Assembly (NCBI GenBank): GCA_003260075.1
Contig: QLIY01000110.1
Span: 128,997 to 192,996 of the forward strand
Reading direction: 5' to 3'
From: Phallusia mammillata
Taxonomy: Eukaryota > Chordata > Ascidiacea > Phlebobranchia > Ascidiidae
Length of the DNA: 64,000 bases
Below the pieces are notes generated by a model, which did not search any database, was not told where the DNA came from, and worked only from the letters and a program-made list of their open reading frames with translations. A program made the translations under genes and the position numbers. Of this stretch, positions 12,025 to 23,255 are shown piece by piece; the stretch's first letter is position 1, and the number at the start of each line of letters is the position of its first letter.

Positions 12025-14569
12025 CTTTAATTTTAACAGCTCAACAAACACTCTACAAACCAAAACACTGGCGTTTGTTTAACCGCTTACACCAATAGGC
12101 TGAAGTGAATGAATACATACCAAGGAAACGGATGGAAATCTAAACCCACCTGTGACGTAACATAATGATTCCATAGAGTAGTTATATAAATCTGATGTAA
12201 CTCTTTTGTGACCGGAAAATCTACTAACACCATAAATTACTGACAAATGCTTTGTTTGCTACAAAATTGTTATTTAACAAATAAACTAGCTTGCCAGATA
12301 GTTTTTTTGGTAAAAGTAAGTAATGTTTTTTTCAGGCAGCATCATTAATGTAAAACGAGTCCCGCTTTCCACTGTTCAGTGCACATCTCGTGTTTTCAGA
12401 GGCTTTGTGATGTGGGCAGAACAGGTGGGCAAAAGAAAATACGGTTGTTCCGTTTCCCTCTATACCAGTGGTTCTTAACCTTTTTGGTGTAGTTTCCCAC
12501 TAAAGTCAATCACCAACTTCGAATTTCCCCCTCTGTTATTTTTATAAACATGTTTTGTGCCCTACGTTAACAAAAAAGAATATTCTTTAAGAAAGTGAAA
12601 TAATTTTGTTGAGCGCTTTGGTCTGGACCCTAAAGGTATACTGCAATCTTATTTAGTTTACATAGTGCTTCTGTGAGAGATTAAACTTTTTGGAATACTG
12701 AAGAGACTGCTATGCTTGCATTAGTCATTTATTGCATCACAATCAACAAAGAAAAGGCTTCTATTCGCGCACAATAGCAAAGTCATTGATGGTTTCAGTC
12801 TTGTCTGTGATGTAACAAACGGCCTTTGGATTTGTATATGTGTCTTGTAAACCTTGGTTAAATCAATCTTACATGTTGTTGCAGAAAAATGTTAGTAAAG
12901 TAACTTTCAACGGTTAATTCAAAGCCGGTTTCGACCATCGAGCCCGAGTTTGCTCTTTTCAAGCTTACATAATTTCCCTCCGAAAACATCAAATTTCCCA
13001 CTAGTGGGAAATTTCCCACCGGTTAAGAACCACTGCTCTATACAATGAGTATCTGCTATTTTGAAAACCTTCTGTGTATGCAGACTTTTGCCTATTCTTT
13101 TGGAGAGACTTTACAGGTTATCCAGTAAACAGAAGTGAAATACTTGCACACATTACGGTTATATTTGTTTCCTATGATTTGAACTGAATGCGTTGTGATG
13201 GTTGTTAACTTGTGGCCTATCAACCCGCTAAAAAGGCGATAAAAATATTAGAAAATTAACGGAAAATCTCGGGGATTGCCGAAAAAAATTGTTTTGTAAA
13301 AGTTAAAACCCACAGAGTATTGTAATGTTTGCGCTTCTAGGACAAATAATATTCTACAGAACATGCAAGGACTGATGAAACTTACAGCAGAGTTTTAGCA
13401 GAGCATGAAACTGTGCCCAAACACCTTACCGAACTCAAAACTGCATGCTTAAAACTCGCCAAACCACCGACCTGAGTTATGCCCTATAGTTAAATTTACA
13501 AAAGGGAAATTACGACCCAATTATGACGTCACAAAGTTGAAGTCGGACCGCTTTCGGGCTTATAGGGTCCTTCAAAAAATGTGCTTGATTCGGGCCTGAC
13601 TTTACACTCTGTGTCAGTATTTTTTTTTAATAATTTTACCTAGCTAAGTAGCCAGATACTGGATCTGACCTAATGTCCAACAGCTCTAAAACGCCTTGTT
13701 CGAGACCAGTTGTCTATTGTGCTTGTTGTCTTGATCTTTCCTGACGCTTCAATGTATCAGCCCATCGGTCAAACTTTCGGGCCTAAACGGGCTTCTCAAG
13801 AACGAATCGAGTTCGGGCCGGGTTTCGGGCTTGTAGTATCAGGTTTGGGGCGAGTTCGGGCTTCAATTTTAGGTCCGTTCACGACTCTGTGCCGCCAGGC
13901 CCTAATCATGCCCGTTTCATTAAAACTTAAGCCGGAAACAGGAACAAAAGTCCAGCATGACTTACAACCTTGACTCACAGTAAAAGATAAAAAATTAACG
14001 TCATTGTTTCCCTTTGCATTTACAGATTCATACAAATCACTTTATTGACACCGTCAGTCTCTTATTAACCCCATTTAAATATGACTGACGATTTTACAAG
14101 CATGTTTATCTTCATAGCCAAATTACATTTTTTTTGTAAATCTTTACATTTTAATTAAATGCTATGAGACTCATAAAATCATAGGCTTGTATTTGAAATA
14201 TATATTAGAGGTAGTCACATAATTCATGATAAGAAACAGAAAAACTACAAACATTTGGATAAAATTGAAAGCGATACTGATACGCACACTTACACACTAA
14301 AAGTAGAGGTCAAACCGTTTTACAAAATCACAAAATATCATAAGTTTTTTATGCTGTATGTCTGAACTTTTGAACAAAAAAAAAAAAAAATTAAGACAGA
14401 AAAGGTTAAAAACATGATGTTTAAATAGACGTAGTTTTATAATACAAAAAAAAAGCTTTTGAGGCAGGAATTTCACGTAGGTGGGAATCGTATGAAAAGC
14501 AACACAGAACACGTTGGTTTCAACAACTTTAAACATTATTTATAAACCACAATACAAATCTAGCAAGCA
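12025..14569. other. Intergenic region between the two LU-EGF genes
   Basis: This stretch is upstream of gene A and downstream of gene B, both on the minus strand, so it should contain the gene A promoter and the gene B 3' UTR. It holds a complete hAT-type element at 12466-13035. No other gene is supported; the open frames at 13.7-14.5 kb look like chance. Confidence 0.55.
12458..13043. mobile_element. Non-autonomous hAT element with perfect 8-bp target duplication
   Basis: The element runs 12466-13035 (570 bp), starts CAGTGGTTCTTAACC and ends GGTTAAGAACCACTG, perfect inverted termini. It is flanked on both sides by CTCTATAC (12458-12465 and 13036-13043), the 8-bp duplication expected of hAT insertion. 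No transposase reading frame is visible, so it was mobilised in trans. Confidence 0.93.
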
Positions 14570-14680
14570 CTATGTGTCATTACAAATATGTATGATAATT
14601 ATAGCAGCAACAACGGCAAAATAAATACTTAAATTCGATGCAAATATTGAGCTTCCAGCGGTACCACGGCCTTTCTTGGT
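14570..14680 (-). other. Probable GPI-attachment signal of LU-EGF gene B
   Basis: The last residues contain a small-residue cluster (GTAGSS), a short spacer, then a hydrophobic run including YFAVVAAIIIIHI, ending only a few residues before the stop. This is the normal layout of a GPI signal. A single C-terminal transmembrane helix is the alternative. Confidence 0.65.
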
Positions 14681-17600
14681 CCCGGTTAAACTTCGTGTTG
14701 TTGTGGTGTTTGTCTGTGTCGTTTCTTTGGTGGTGGTCTGTAGTGGTATATTTTTCTCTGTAGAATGTGTTACAGCAGAAATGTCTGTAAATGTCGTTTT
14801 TGATGTTGTAGAAATGTCTGTAGACGTTGTAGGTGGTACTACAGAAATGTCAGTGGCTGTTGTTTCAGTTTTCGCTGTTGTTTCTGTAGAAGTTGTTTGT
14901 GTTGCCACATAAACGCCAGTGGTTGTTGTTTCTGTTTTCGCTGTTGTTTCTGTAGAAGTTGTTTGTGTTGCCACAGAAATGCCAGTGGACGTTGTTTCTG
15001 TTTTCGCTGTTGTTTCTGTAGAAGTTGGTTGTGTTGCCACAGAAATGCCAGTGGTTGTTGCTTTTGTTTTCGCTGTCATTTCTGTAGAAGTTGTTTGAGT
15101 GTTTGTGTTTACATCTGTAGAAGTCGTCTTTGTTGTTGTTTCTGTTGTTTGTGTAGGTGTTTGGGTAGTAGTAGTTGTTATTGTTGGCGATGGTGAAACG
15201 ATAGTTGTAGTTTGACTTGTAGGGGACATGTTTGTTGTAGTAGTTTTATAAGTAGACGGTATTACAGTAGTTGTTGTGTGTTTTTCTGTAGAGGATGCAA
15301 CCGTTGTAGCAGTAGAAATCTCTACAGTGGACGCTGTTTCAGTTGAATGCGAACTGCTTGTAAAAAGAGCAGATACAGTGGTTGGAAGAGTTGTCAGATC
15401 AACATGGGAAGTTGTGTGGTTCCAAGCAGCGTGATAGTCATTTTCTTCTGCAGATATTATAAACAACAAAGTTAAATCATGCTGCATGTTCGTATCAAAC
15501 TGGAAACCACAGAGTAGTGGGGGAAAGTACCATTATTAGGGAGCTGTCTCACCGGAGTTGCATCGGTCTGCAGAGCAGGAGTAATGATGGATCTTGTTGG
15601 TAACTGGTCCTGTTACTACAGTCTTTGTAACATTTTGTGGATTCGAAGTACATCCACGATATACTTCGACGTGAAAACGTTCTTGTGCGTCTAAATTGGA
15701 AGGTTTGGATTAAAAGCTTAAAATGGTGTAAAAATAAACAAAAAATTCTGCTAAGTATGTTTTACGTATACTTGTCGGCCAACTTATCTATTATGTTTAG
15801 GAAAATGCCGATAGTAGACATACTAGCTTGGTTTTGTAAATGTCGTTCCAAATTTATTTATACAAACTGTGTCTGAATTAGATTCTTTTTCTCAAACGAC
15901 GTCTTAATGTATAACAGAAATATAAAATAAAAGCAATAACCATTTTATACCACATAAAAACTTTGTTCCTACGATCTGTACTCCAACCACACAATTATCA
16001 AACCTAAAGTTAATAAAATCTTTCTGAATTAACCGACCTTCCACTTCTGTGGTATGAATCGTTGTTGAACACCATTTCTGTGTAGGTGTAGTGCAGCTTG
16101 TTGTAACGGTATTCTGGGTTCGAAAGCAGGAAGCAACGGTTGTGGATATGGTGGTGTACGTTCCAGAACAGCTAATACATTTGGGACGATTGGCTGCATC
16201 AAACAAAAAACTGTTTATACAGTCGTTACAACGAAAAGATTGTTATTTGTGCACTTACGCCACCCGTTGTTACATCCGTCTGTCTGACAATTTTCGTGGC
16301 ATGAAACCTTTTTTAGCTTTGTGCCAGCCACATCGGTGCTTGTGCAAGTCGAGGGTTGAGTTTCACTGCTTGAACAGCCGCGTTCCATTTTAATCAAAGA
16401 AAAACCTATGCAGAAGAAGCATAGAGATGTTCGTAAAAGTTAATTCTGTATTTCTATATGTTGCGAGCAAACGTTTCAATAAAACTGTCCATTCTAACGT
16501 TGTACAGATTCGCGGTTTTAAAAATCCTGACTAGAAACAAACAAGCCAGGATATTACGATAAATCATGACGTTTGACAGGCTATTTGTCCCCCCCCCCAC
16601 GTTTCAATAAAACTGTCCATTCTAACGTTGTACAGATTCGCGGTTTCAAAAATCCTGACTAGAAACAAACAAGCCAGGATATTACAATAAATCATGACGT
16701 TTGACAGGCTATTTGCGCTTGTTCTCGCTTTTACTGCTTTTACTGGTTTTTACTCGGTTCTTGGTTTTTACATTCATTTATTTTAGAATGATACAAGTCG
16801 ATCTTGAACCCTCTTGTTTTATGCTAATATACTGAATTGTTAGTTTTTGGTTATTTTTGACGAGTTTTCGAAACCAACAAAAACTCCGAAAAGTTTAAAC
16901 TAAATTTGCTAAGGTGAAATGTAACGTGCTAAATCAGATTGGATTAAGTTTAGAATTTAGAGTAATTAGTTAGGCAAAAAAAAAACCGTGTTGATTTATT
17001 TCAACGTGGCTTCAGTTGGAAGTCCAAACCAAGCTGTTTTAAATGTACTTTTAGAAAGTGAGTAGCTAATACCCACCGATTGAAGTGCTTTCGTCCGATG
17101 CAGCAAAGTATTCTGCAGTTGAATAACAGTATTTGGCGCCCACTGGACAAGCCGTAGCCTTAACTGTATCAGAGCAGGAATTGTTTCCTACAGGATCTTT
17201 ACATTGGACACAATACAACTTTGGAGATGCCTCTGCAACAGTGCTGGCTGTAAGATTTAACATAAGTTGACGAAATAACTACGTTCAAACAAAATATTTG
17301 CATAAACCTACGTATTCCAGTGTTGCAGTTGTCGGTATTACAGACCTCTCCACAAGAGTAGGACTTGTACCCATAAATTAGATAATGCGCTGCTGAGCTT
17401 ATCTGACAAAAACCGCTTGCAAGATAATTTCCACATCCTCTTGAAATCACGCTTTGAACGATATTGCCCGCTGAAATGTGAAAATAATACAAAACGTTTT
17501 TGCTTTCAGGTTTATACAATTGTGTGTGTTCAAAAGTAGAAATAAGGTGTTTAAAACATCAGCCACTTATTTCAGTCAAAATAAAACATAAAATTGATGG

Positions 17601-20600
17601 ACATTCGTTTTTACTTGGAAAACTAGTATTCTATTTGCTACCTGGGCTCAAGACGCTTGTTTTCAAAACAAAGCAATATGGGTGTACGCTGTAACACATT
17701 AAACCAGCCGGAAGAAGGCCAGGCGTACTTCCACAGTTTGCGTCGGTTTCACTGTTGCATTGATGGCAACTTATTCTCTCACCAGCTACAGCTTTACCAC
17801 CTTCATTAAAAGGTATTAAAAGTATTATCAAAGAGATTACAATTCAAAACAGTAGAATTAAAAATTATTTTGTTTTTGATGTTTATGACTATGCCAACGA
17901 AAGGCTGAAAAATAATTAAAATAATCACTCACAAAGGAAAACTTACACCAGGCCAAAATGTAAGCAGCAATTCAAAGACCTCAAAGTCACGTAGTGATTT
18001 TCGTTATTTTGCTTGAGTTCATTTTATTAAGTTAATATTGCCTGTCGGTTATGACCTCACACTGATCATTAACAAATCTTCCAGTGTCTTTTAAACGATG
18101 TATTTTAACTTCTTTAGTTATTATACACTTGGCATCGTCTTACAACCTGCGGCCCGTGGGCCAAATGCGACCCTTGAATAAAGGTTGAGCGGCCCGCAGA
18201 GACGCCTTGATTTTAATGGTACTGGTAAACGAGTCCAATTATTACAGATTTTTAAACAGATTCATGCGGCCGGTGCTATTTTTATGCGACCTGGCAACAT
18301 TGGCTAGAATCAAATGCAAATTTTACTCGTAGCATATTTGGTATGCACAAACAGGGTTTTTTAAGGTTTGGTTTGGGTGACCGCTAAGTAGTTTTAAGAG
18401 ACCGCAAGTGTTTCATTTAAATACCAAAAAATAGCCATATTTGCTTAAACGAATTATNAAAAAATAGTACTGTAGTTGCAAGTCCAAATTTTGGGAAACC
18501 GCTGGAGAAATAAACACCTTAAAAAAACACTGTGCACAAAAGTAAAATCACCTTGTGTTATATAAAGGTGCAGCCCGCGAATTTTGGCAATTATATTTGG
18601 CCCCACAGTGTCAAAGGTTGCACACCTCTGTCTTACAGTATAAAATTAGTCGAAAAGCAAAATATGATGGTCAAATCAAAGTTTTTTTGCAGGTTACAAA
18701 CTGACTGATACCTTGGCTTTGGGTGCAGTTTGTTCCAGTATATCCTTCATTACAAACACATAGACCAGTTAGGAAATTGCAATAACCCTGTTGAGTTTCA
18801 GCACTGCAGTTGGAGGAACATTGCTTGAAATTTCCTAAAATTGAAAATATAAAGTTAAGTATAGTTTAAGTTTCTTTGTTAGAGTTAGAGTTTGTGTTGT
18901 ATCGGACCTTGGACTTTTAATTCAAAACATATCGAACTTTGGACTTTAATTTCAAATCATTTACTTGCATGCATTTATCGTGACATATTTGACCCGGTCA
19001 AACCTTGCCTTTTTTCTACACAAAAGCTTGACCGGCTATTAAACCTGTTTAAACTTGTTTTTCTTATTACTGCACCGGTCGATTACTGCTCAAGGCTATA
19101 GCTGTATCTCCTGTTAACGGAAATCACGTCTTAAACGGCTTCCAGCCATGTTACATTTGACGTTTCTGTCAGCAATTTAACGAATAATTACTGTTTAGAA
19201 CTTAGTTAATCTTCTCGGGCGTACGTTTTTACAACTATGCCCGCATAACAATATGTGACCTGAACGCTATAAAGATCGATGTATTTCAGACTTAAAATCA
19301 GTTGAGTTCATTAGTTACAATAACAGTGCTTTGGTGTAACTCACGCGTTGGCGTTGTGACTATTGTTGCGTGTTAAACCGCAAATGGCGCTGTTGTATTA
19401 TGCTTTGTCGATAATATACATGTGGGAATGTTACTGAAGTGTTGCTTCATTTAGGTTTAGTTAACAGCATTAGTTTGTTTAATTAAGGAGTCAGATATAC
19501 GGAAGTGTTTCAGTTGTCTACCTTAAGGGTCAGTACAGTGTTAAACCTGTCAGCCAAAGGCAGAAGGTAACTTGGTTTAAATAAGTACAAGATGTTTTGA
19601 CTCTTTTTATTGTGAGTAAATGCATTGGAGGTTGTTTTGCTTTGTGACACTACGGCAGCGATGGCGAACCTTTTTAGTTGAATAGGTCATACATGAGATC
19701 ATAATTCGGAAAAAAGGCAAAGAGGGTCACATATTTTATTTCATGTGTGAAAACAAGGATTCGCATGAATATGTGGAACCGAACAGCGTCAACAAAGTTA
19801 CAACAAATCGTTTCAAGTTGTTTGTTTAAATAAACGTATCTGCTGCCTCACAATTGACTCAACAATCTGTATTTTAAGACAATAGGCAATCTGGCAAAGG
19901 GCTTGATGTTAACTGATGTGTTGCTTTTTAAACTTAGAAGCCCCCCCCCCATAACGTATAATGCAGGAAACGAAAAACATAACAAGACTAAATTACTTGG
20001 TTAGGGGTCCGCGGACCTATAATATTTATAAAAGGGGTCCGTGACTACAAAAAGGTTGGGAACCACTGGTCTATATTAAACCTGTGAACCTGAATGTCAA
20101 TGTTTTATAAAAGTACATTTAAATACCATATGTATATTCAGTCAAATTAAGCTGGAAAAGTTATTACAAAAACTTAACACCTATTTTATTTGCAACCAAT
20201 AGCATGGAGATCCTACGATGTAGCAATACATAAGGCAAGTAGTTAGTGTTTTGGCGGCAAAATACTAAAATAACTTGGTTCACCCCCCCCCCCTGGAGGT
20301 TGCTTTGTTTTGTGACACTATGGCTACAGTACGTAGGCGACAACGACACATTAGAGACCGCTTCAAAACATGACAGCAGATTCAAAAATAAATATAAAAT
20401 TTTGTTTTCTGGTTGCCCAGCTCTGGTCAATACACATTGTCATGGTGGGACAAACTGGGCTTACATACTTTATATTATTTCATGCTTACTTGTGTTAACA
20501 TTGTTGCAGTATGAAGTAGTACACCCATCGAAGCAGGTTACTTCCAACTTTGCAGTTAAATAACTTATACATTGAGTTTGAGTTAGTACATCATCAGTGG

Positions 20601-23156
20601 ACTGATCGTGATCAAACGATGTAGCAATACATCCTCTGTCCACCCTGGTGACCAAACCTGGTGAAAATGGAGTCTGTTAACAAAGTTCAAGCGTAATTTT
20701 AAACCCAGTGATTCTCCAACTGTGTGCCGCAAAATATTTCCTATTTTAAAGTGAAAACATTCCCTGGTGATTTAGAACTTCACGACGAAATACTGGTGCG
20801 CATAACAAAGTTTCAAAGCTCATAGTTTTGTTTTTGGTAATAAAAGCATCCTTACCCACCACAAGTTGAAGTTAACATTTTTTGAACAATTTTTGTTAGG
20901 TTTTCCTGCGAAGTGTGCCGCGGAAGAAAATTCAAGTTCTTTATTGTGCCGCATGCCTAAAAAGTCTGGGAACCACTGCGATAAAGGCATTAATCGAACA
21001 ACGCCAAATTTGTCTCTGTTGATCACTCATGACATTATTTATTGCCAATGTTTGCCCAACGTTCGTTTAAATTCTTATTGTGTAGATTTAATATGGTGTT
21101 TCATGAGTTAGTAGAAAAGAATTATGTTTTTGGTGCCCCTGCCCCCCCCCCCCTTACCCACCACAAGTTGAAGTTAACATTTTTTGAACAATTTTTGTTA
21201 AACAATTTAACAATGGTCAATTTGAAAATGTGACTTATGCCCCCCCCCCCTAAAATGGAAGTATATCAGAAAGCCACCATTCTAGTTTTAAAACAATTTA
21301 ACAATGGTAAATTTGAAAATGTGACTTATGAATTTGGCTTGCTTGTGAATTATGAGTTTGGCTTGCTTGTGTAGAGCTTTCATTAATTGTAATACAAAAA
21401 TCAACGGAGGTACAATTGTATGTACATTGGTTATTGCGCTGCACATTAAGATTCCAATCGGATTAACATATTTAATTTGACCATGCAAAACATTTGGTAG
21501 TAAGATTTTAAAATTTCTAAAAGAAATAGAAATATCCTTACCTTCTTCCAAATCAAACCTGGTTCGACAGTAATACGTGAAGAAAGCACTAGTCGGACAC
21601 GTCATATCAGGAGCCGAACTTGCGTCGTCAAAGCAAGGATTGCGAAAGCCCGGTTCGCCACGATAGTTTGTAGCGCTGCAAGATTTGCATTCCAGGGCTT
21701 CTAAACCTAAAACAAATAAAAAAAACGTTGGTAATTCGCAAGAAAATCCCTCTAAGTTGCCCAAAAACTTCGGCGTAGCATTTTTCGGGAAAAAGTAGGG
21801 CAAACAATATATGGGTTACTGTAAGATAGCATGACATTACAAGAAGATTTAAGACAATGCTTGACAAGCTTTTTGAAAATGGTACACACTGTTATACCGC
21901 TTGCTCAAAAATTTGTACACCCCTGTCCAAAAATGTTCATACTCATGGGCGCCGGCACGTAGGGGCAAGAGGGGGCACTTGACCCCCCTTTGGAATTTCA
22001 GTGTACCTCAATTTAACATATTTTGCAGCAAACCTAATTAAAGTGGCAGCGCGGGGATTTGTGACATCGTTTAGTGCTTACATTTTTCGGCAACACATTT
22101 GTGAGGTACACGATTTATGCCTTCATATGTAAAAAATTGTTGATGCGGCAAAGTATGAGCCAAAATTTGCCCCCTCTTGCAAAATTTTCCGCCGGCGCCC
22201 ATGTTCACAGTAGTAATACACTAAATCTGTGGTCCCAACAGGTGTAATAACGGGATGTACATTTATTGTACATGAGCACAATTAAAATTCATTATAATTT
22301 ATTTTATGGCAACACCTCAAAGAAAATCTGTAATTTGTAATTCACTTTTCACTGCAAAAAGAACCATTACCAACAGATTTTTAACAGAAGTTTTTGATAA
22401 TGAGGTGCAAATAAAGGTAAGTAACTTACAAACTATGTTATAATCGGCACATCAAAGGCTGACAGTAGGTAGGCTACACATAGCCGTCATAAAGAGCGTA
22501 ACCTATTCACAACGCGAAACAACATAATTTACATACAATAGGTCATTGCTGCTAGGCATAATGTATAATAAAACTGCTGGATGAGCAATTTTTGGCTATA
22601 ATTTACATACTTTGCAAACTTCCTACAATTATTATCAGCACTGCATACATTTCCATCTTCTTCATAATACAAGCCAGTCAGGAATAACAAACTGTTCTGT
22701 GCGTTACTGTCCACAGTTATAACATAACGTAGGCGATATCAAACAGAGTGTGCTGGCACTATGCGCTTTTTCCATAATCATGTTGTGTCACCTTACACAC
22801 TCATTTACAGGATGTATGTATAAACCTTATTTATTTCAGAAGCTGTAGTGGATAGCCCGTATATGCGATGAGTCGCCTAATGTTTGTTTGTATTGTAATC
22901 CCTTTTCGGAAGTTACGCATTGATATGACCACATCATTCGTTAGGTTAATGTTGTGGACTTTTGCGCACACAGCATTAGCAAGATAGTTTGTATTTGCGA
23001 CAACAAAGATATGTTGAGCATATAAACCCCCCCCCCCAGCATTAGCAAGATAGTTTGTATTTGCGACAACAAAGATATGTTGAGAATATAAACATTCAAC
23101 GATATACCTTGTATTGTTGGTAGAGCTACTAACACAGCTACTAGAGCTGACGCCAT
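14570..23156 (-). CDS. LU-EGF gene B: LU-EGF-LU-LU-LU-mucin stalk-GPI signal, 770 aa
   Basis: Eleven exons (23156-23108, 21706-21542, 20657-20490, 18834-18712, 17800-17642, 17470-17312, 17247-17077, 16405-16259, 16193-16038, 15690-15553, 15447-14570) give exactly 771 codons with the stop. All ten introns are phase 1. Exon 1 encodes a signal peptide (MASALVAVLVALPTIQ). Exons 2+3, 5+6, 7+8 and 9+10 form four LU domains with C-terminal motifs such as CGEVCNTDNCN and CHENCQTDGCN. Exon 4 is an EGF-like module (KQCSSNC ... CVCNEGYTG). Exon 11 encodes about 290 residues very rich in Thr and Ser, with 22-residue repeats, then a small-residue stretch (GTAGSS) and a hydrophobic end, as in GPI-anchored proteins. 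It is a tandem paralogue of gene A plus a stalk and anchor. Likely displayed on the cell surface; partner unknown. Confidence 0.87.
14850..15110 (-). repeat. 66-bp coding repeats of the Thr/Ser-rich stalk
   Basis: Within the last exon of LU-EGF gene B, a 22-residue unit built around TSTETTAKTETT and GISVATQ recurs about three and a half times, with more degenerate units on both sides. Such mucin-like stalks are heavily O-glycosylated in known proteins. The near-identity of the units suggests repeat number may vary between individuals, which is an inference. Confidence 0.8.
16471..16717. repeat. Tandem 118-bp intronic duplication joined by a C-run
   Basis: Sequence 16471-16588 recurs almost base for base at 16599-16716, separated by the C-run 16589-16598. 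It lies in an intron of LU-EGF gene B. The few differences look allelic, as expected for an unmerged overlap between haplotypes. Confidence 0.85.
18143..18630. mobile_element. hAT-like element remnant, disrupted by a nested MITE
   Basis: The left part has the GCGGCCCGTGGGCCAAATGC style of sequence and the right part GGTTGCACACCTCTG, both reminiscent of hAT ends, with GTCTTA words nearby on both sides. The borders are uncertain. A second element is inserted at 18352-18532. It lies in an intron of LU-EGF gene B. Confidence 0.45.
18344..18540. mobile_element. Nested hAT MITE with perfect 8-bp target duplication
   Basis: The element, 18352-18532 (181 bp), has ends CAGGGTTTTTTAAGG and CCTTAAAAAAACACTG. 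It is flanked by TGCACAAA at 18344-18351 and 18533-18540. It contains the ambiguous base at 18458. A partial reverse-oriented relative lies at about 29433-29580, and another terminus at about 35516-35545. Confidence 0.9.
19660..20068. mobile_element. hAT-like repeat remnants in a gene B intron
   Basis: The words GATGGCGAACC near 19670 and GGTTGGGAACCACTG near 20062 are typical hAT termini, and the stretch near 20010-20040 has GGGGTCCG words in inverted arrangement. A C-run at 19941-19950 interrupts it. I cannot define complete borders. Confidence 0.45.
20706..20978. mobile_element. hAT-like MITE (CAGTGATTCTCCAACTGTGTG family)
   Basis: Starts CAGTGATTCTCCAAC and ends TGGGAACCACTG. The interior carries TGTGCCGC and GCGGAAGAAAATT words shared with copies near 24190-24490 and 51250-51510, so it is a small dispersed family. 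It lies in an intron of LU-EGF gene B. Confidence 0.7.
21944..22203. mobile_element. Short DNA element with GGGCGCCGGC inverted termini
   Basis: About 260 bp beginning CATGGGCGCCGGC and ending GCCGGCGCCCATG. Subterminal GAGGGGGCAC and GCCCCCTC words are also inverted. No coding capacity. The transposon family is not recognised and no clear target duplication is seen. Located in the first intron of LU-EGF gene B. Confidence 0.7.
22600..22715 (-). pseudogene. Possible decayed EGF-like exon in intron 1 of gene B
   Basis: The reading FLTGLYYEEDGNVCSADNNC on the minus strand resembles the second half of the gene B EGF module (FLTGLCVCNEGYTGTNC), but key cysteines are lost and no usable splice borders are seen. 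It may be an exon relic or chance resemblance. Confidence 0.3.
22982..23094. repeat. Tandem 54-bp duplication joined by a C-run
   Basis: The 54 bases before the C-run 23027-23037 recur directly after it with one visible change. It lies just downstream of the signal-peptide exon of LU-EGF gene B, in intron 1. Confidence 0.85.
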
Positions 23157-23255
23157 GGGTTTGAGTATTTCCAATAAGTGGCGCAACAGAGCATAGGCGT
23201 TTTCATAACTGCTTGTGTGGGTTCCTGTGTTAGTAGCTCTACCTGTATTGTTTCC
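23111..23255. repeat. Inverted repeat around the signal-peptide exon of gene B
   Basis: GGTAGAGCTACTAACACA at about 23120 is mirrored by TGTGTTAGTAGCTCTACC at about 23229. The word GTTAGTAGCTCTACC also occurs near 31016, with close variants near 8770-8850, 12220 and 38560, so it belongs to a dispersed repeat. Part of the signal peptide is therefore encoded by repeat-like sequence. Confidence 0.65.

Noticed and set aside
14676-15196. Plus-strand cysteine- or valine-rich open frames
   Set aside because: They are antisense shadows of the Thr-rich stalk exon of LU-EGF gene B, whose model closes in phase.
6586-23156. LU cysteine-rich domains as three-finger toxins
   Set aside because: The chains are long multidomain proteins with an EGF module, stalk and GPI signal. 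The LU fold is shared with many non-toxic receptors such as uPAR and Ly6.
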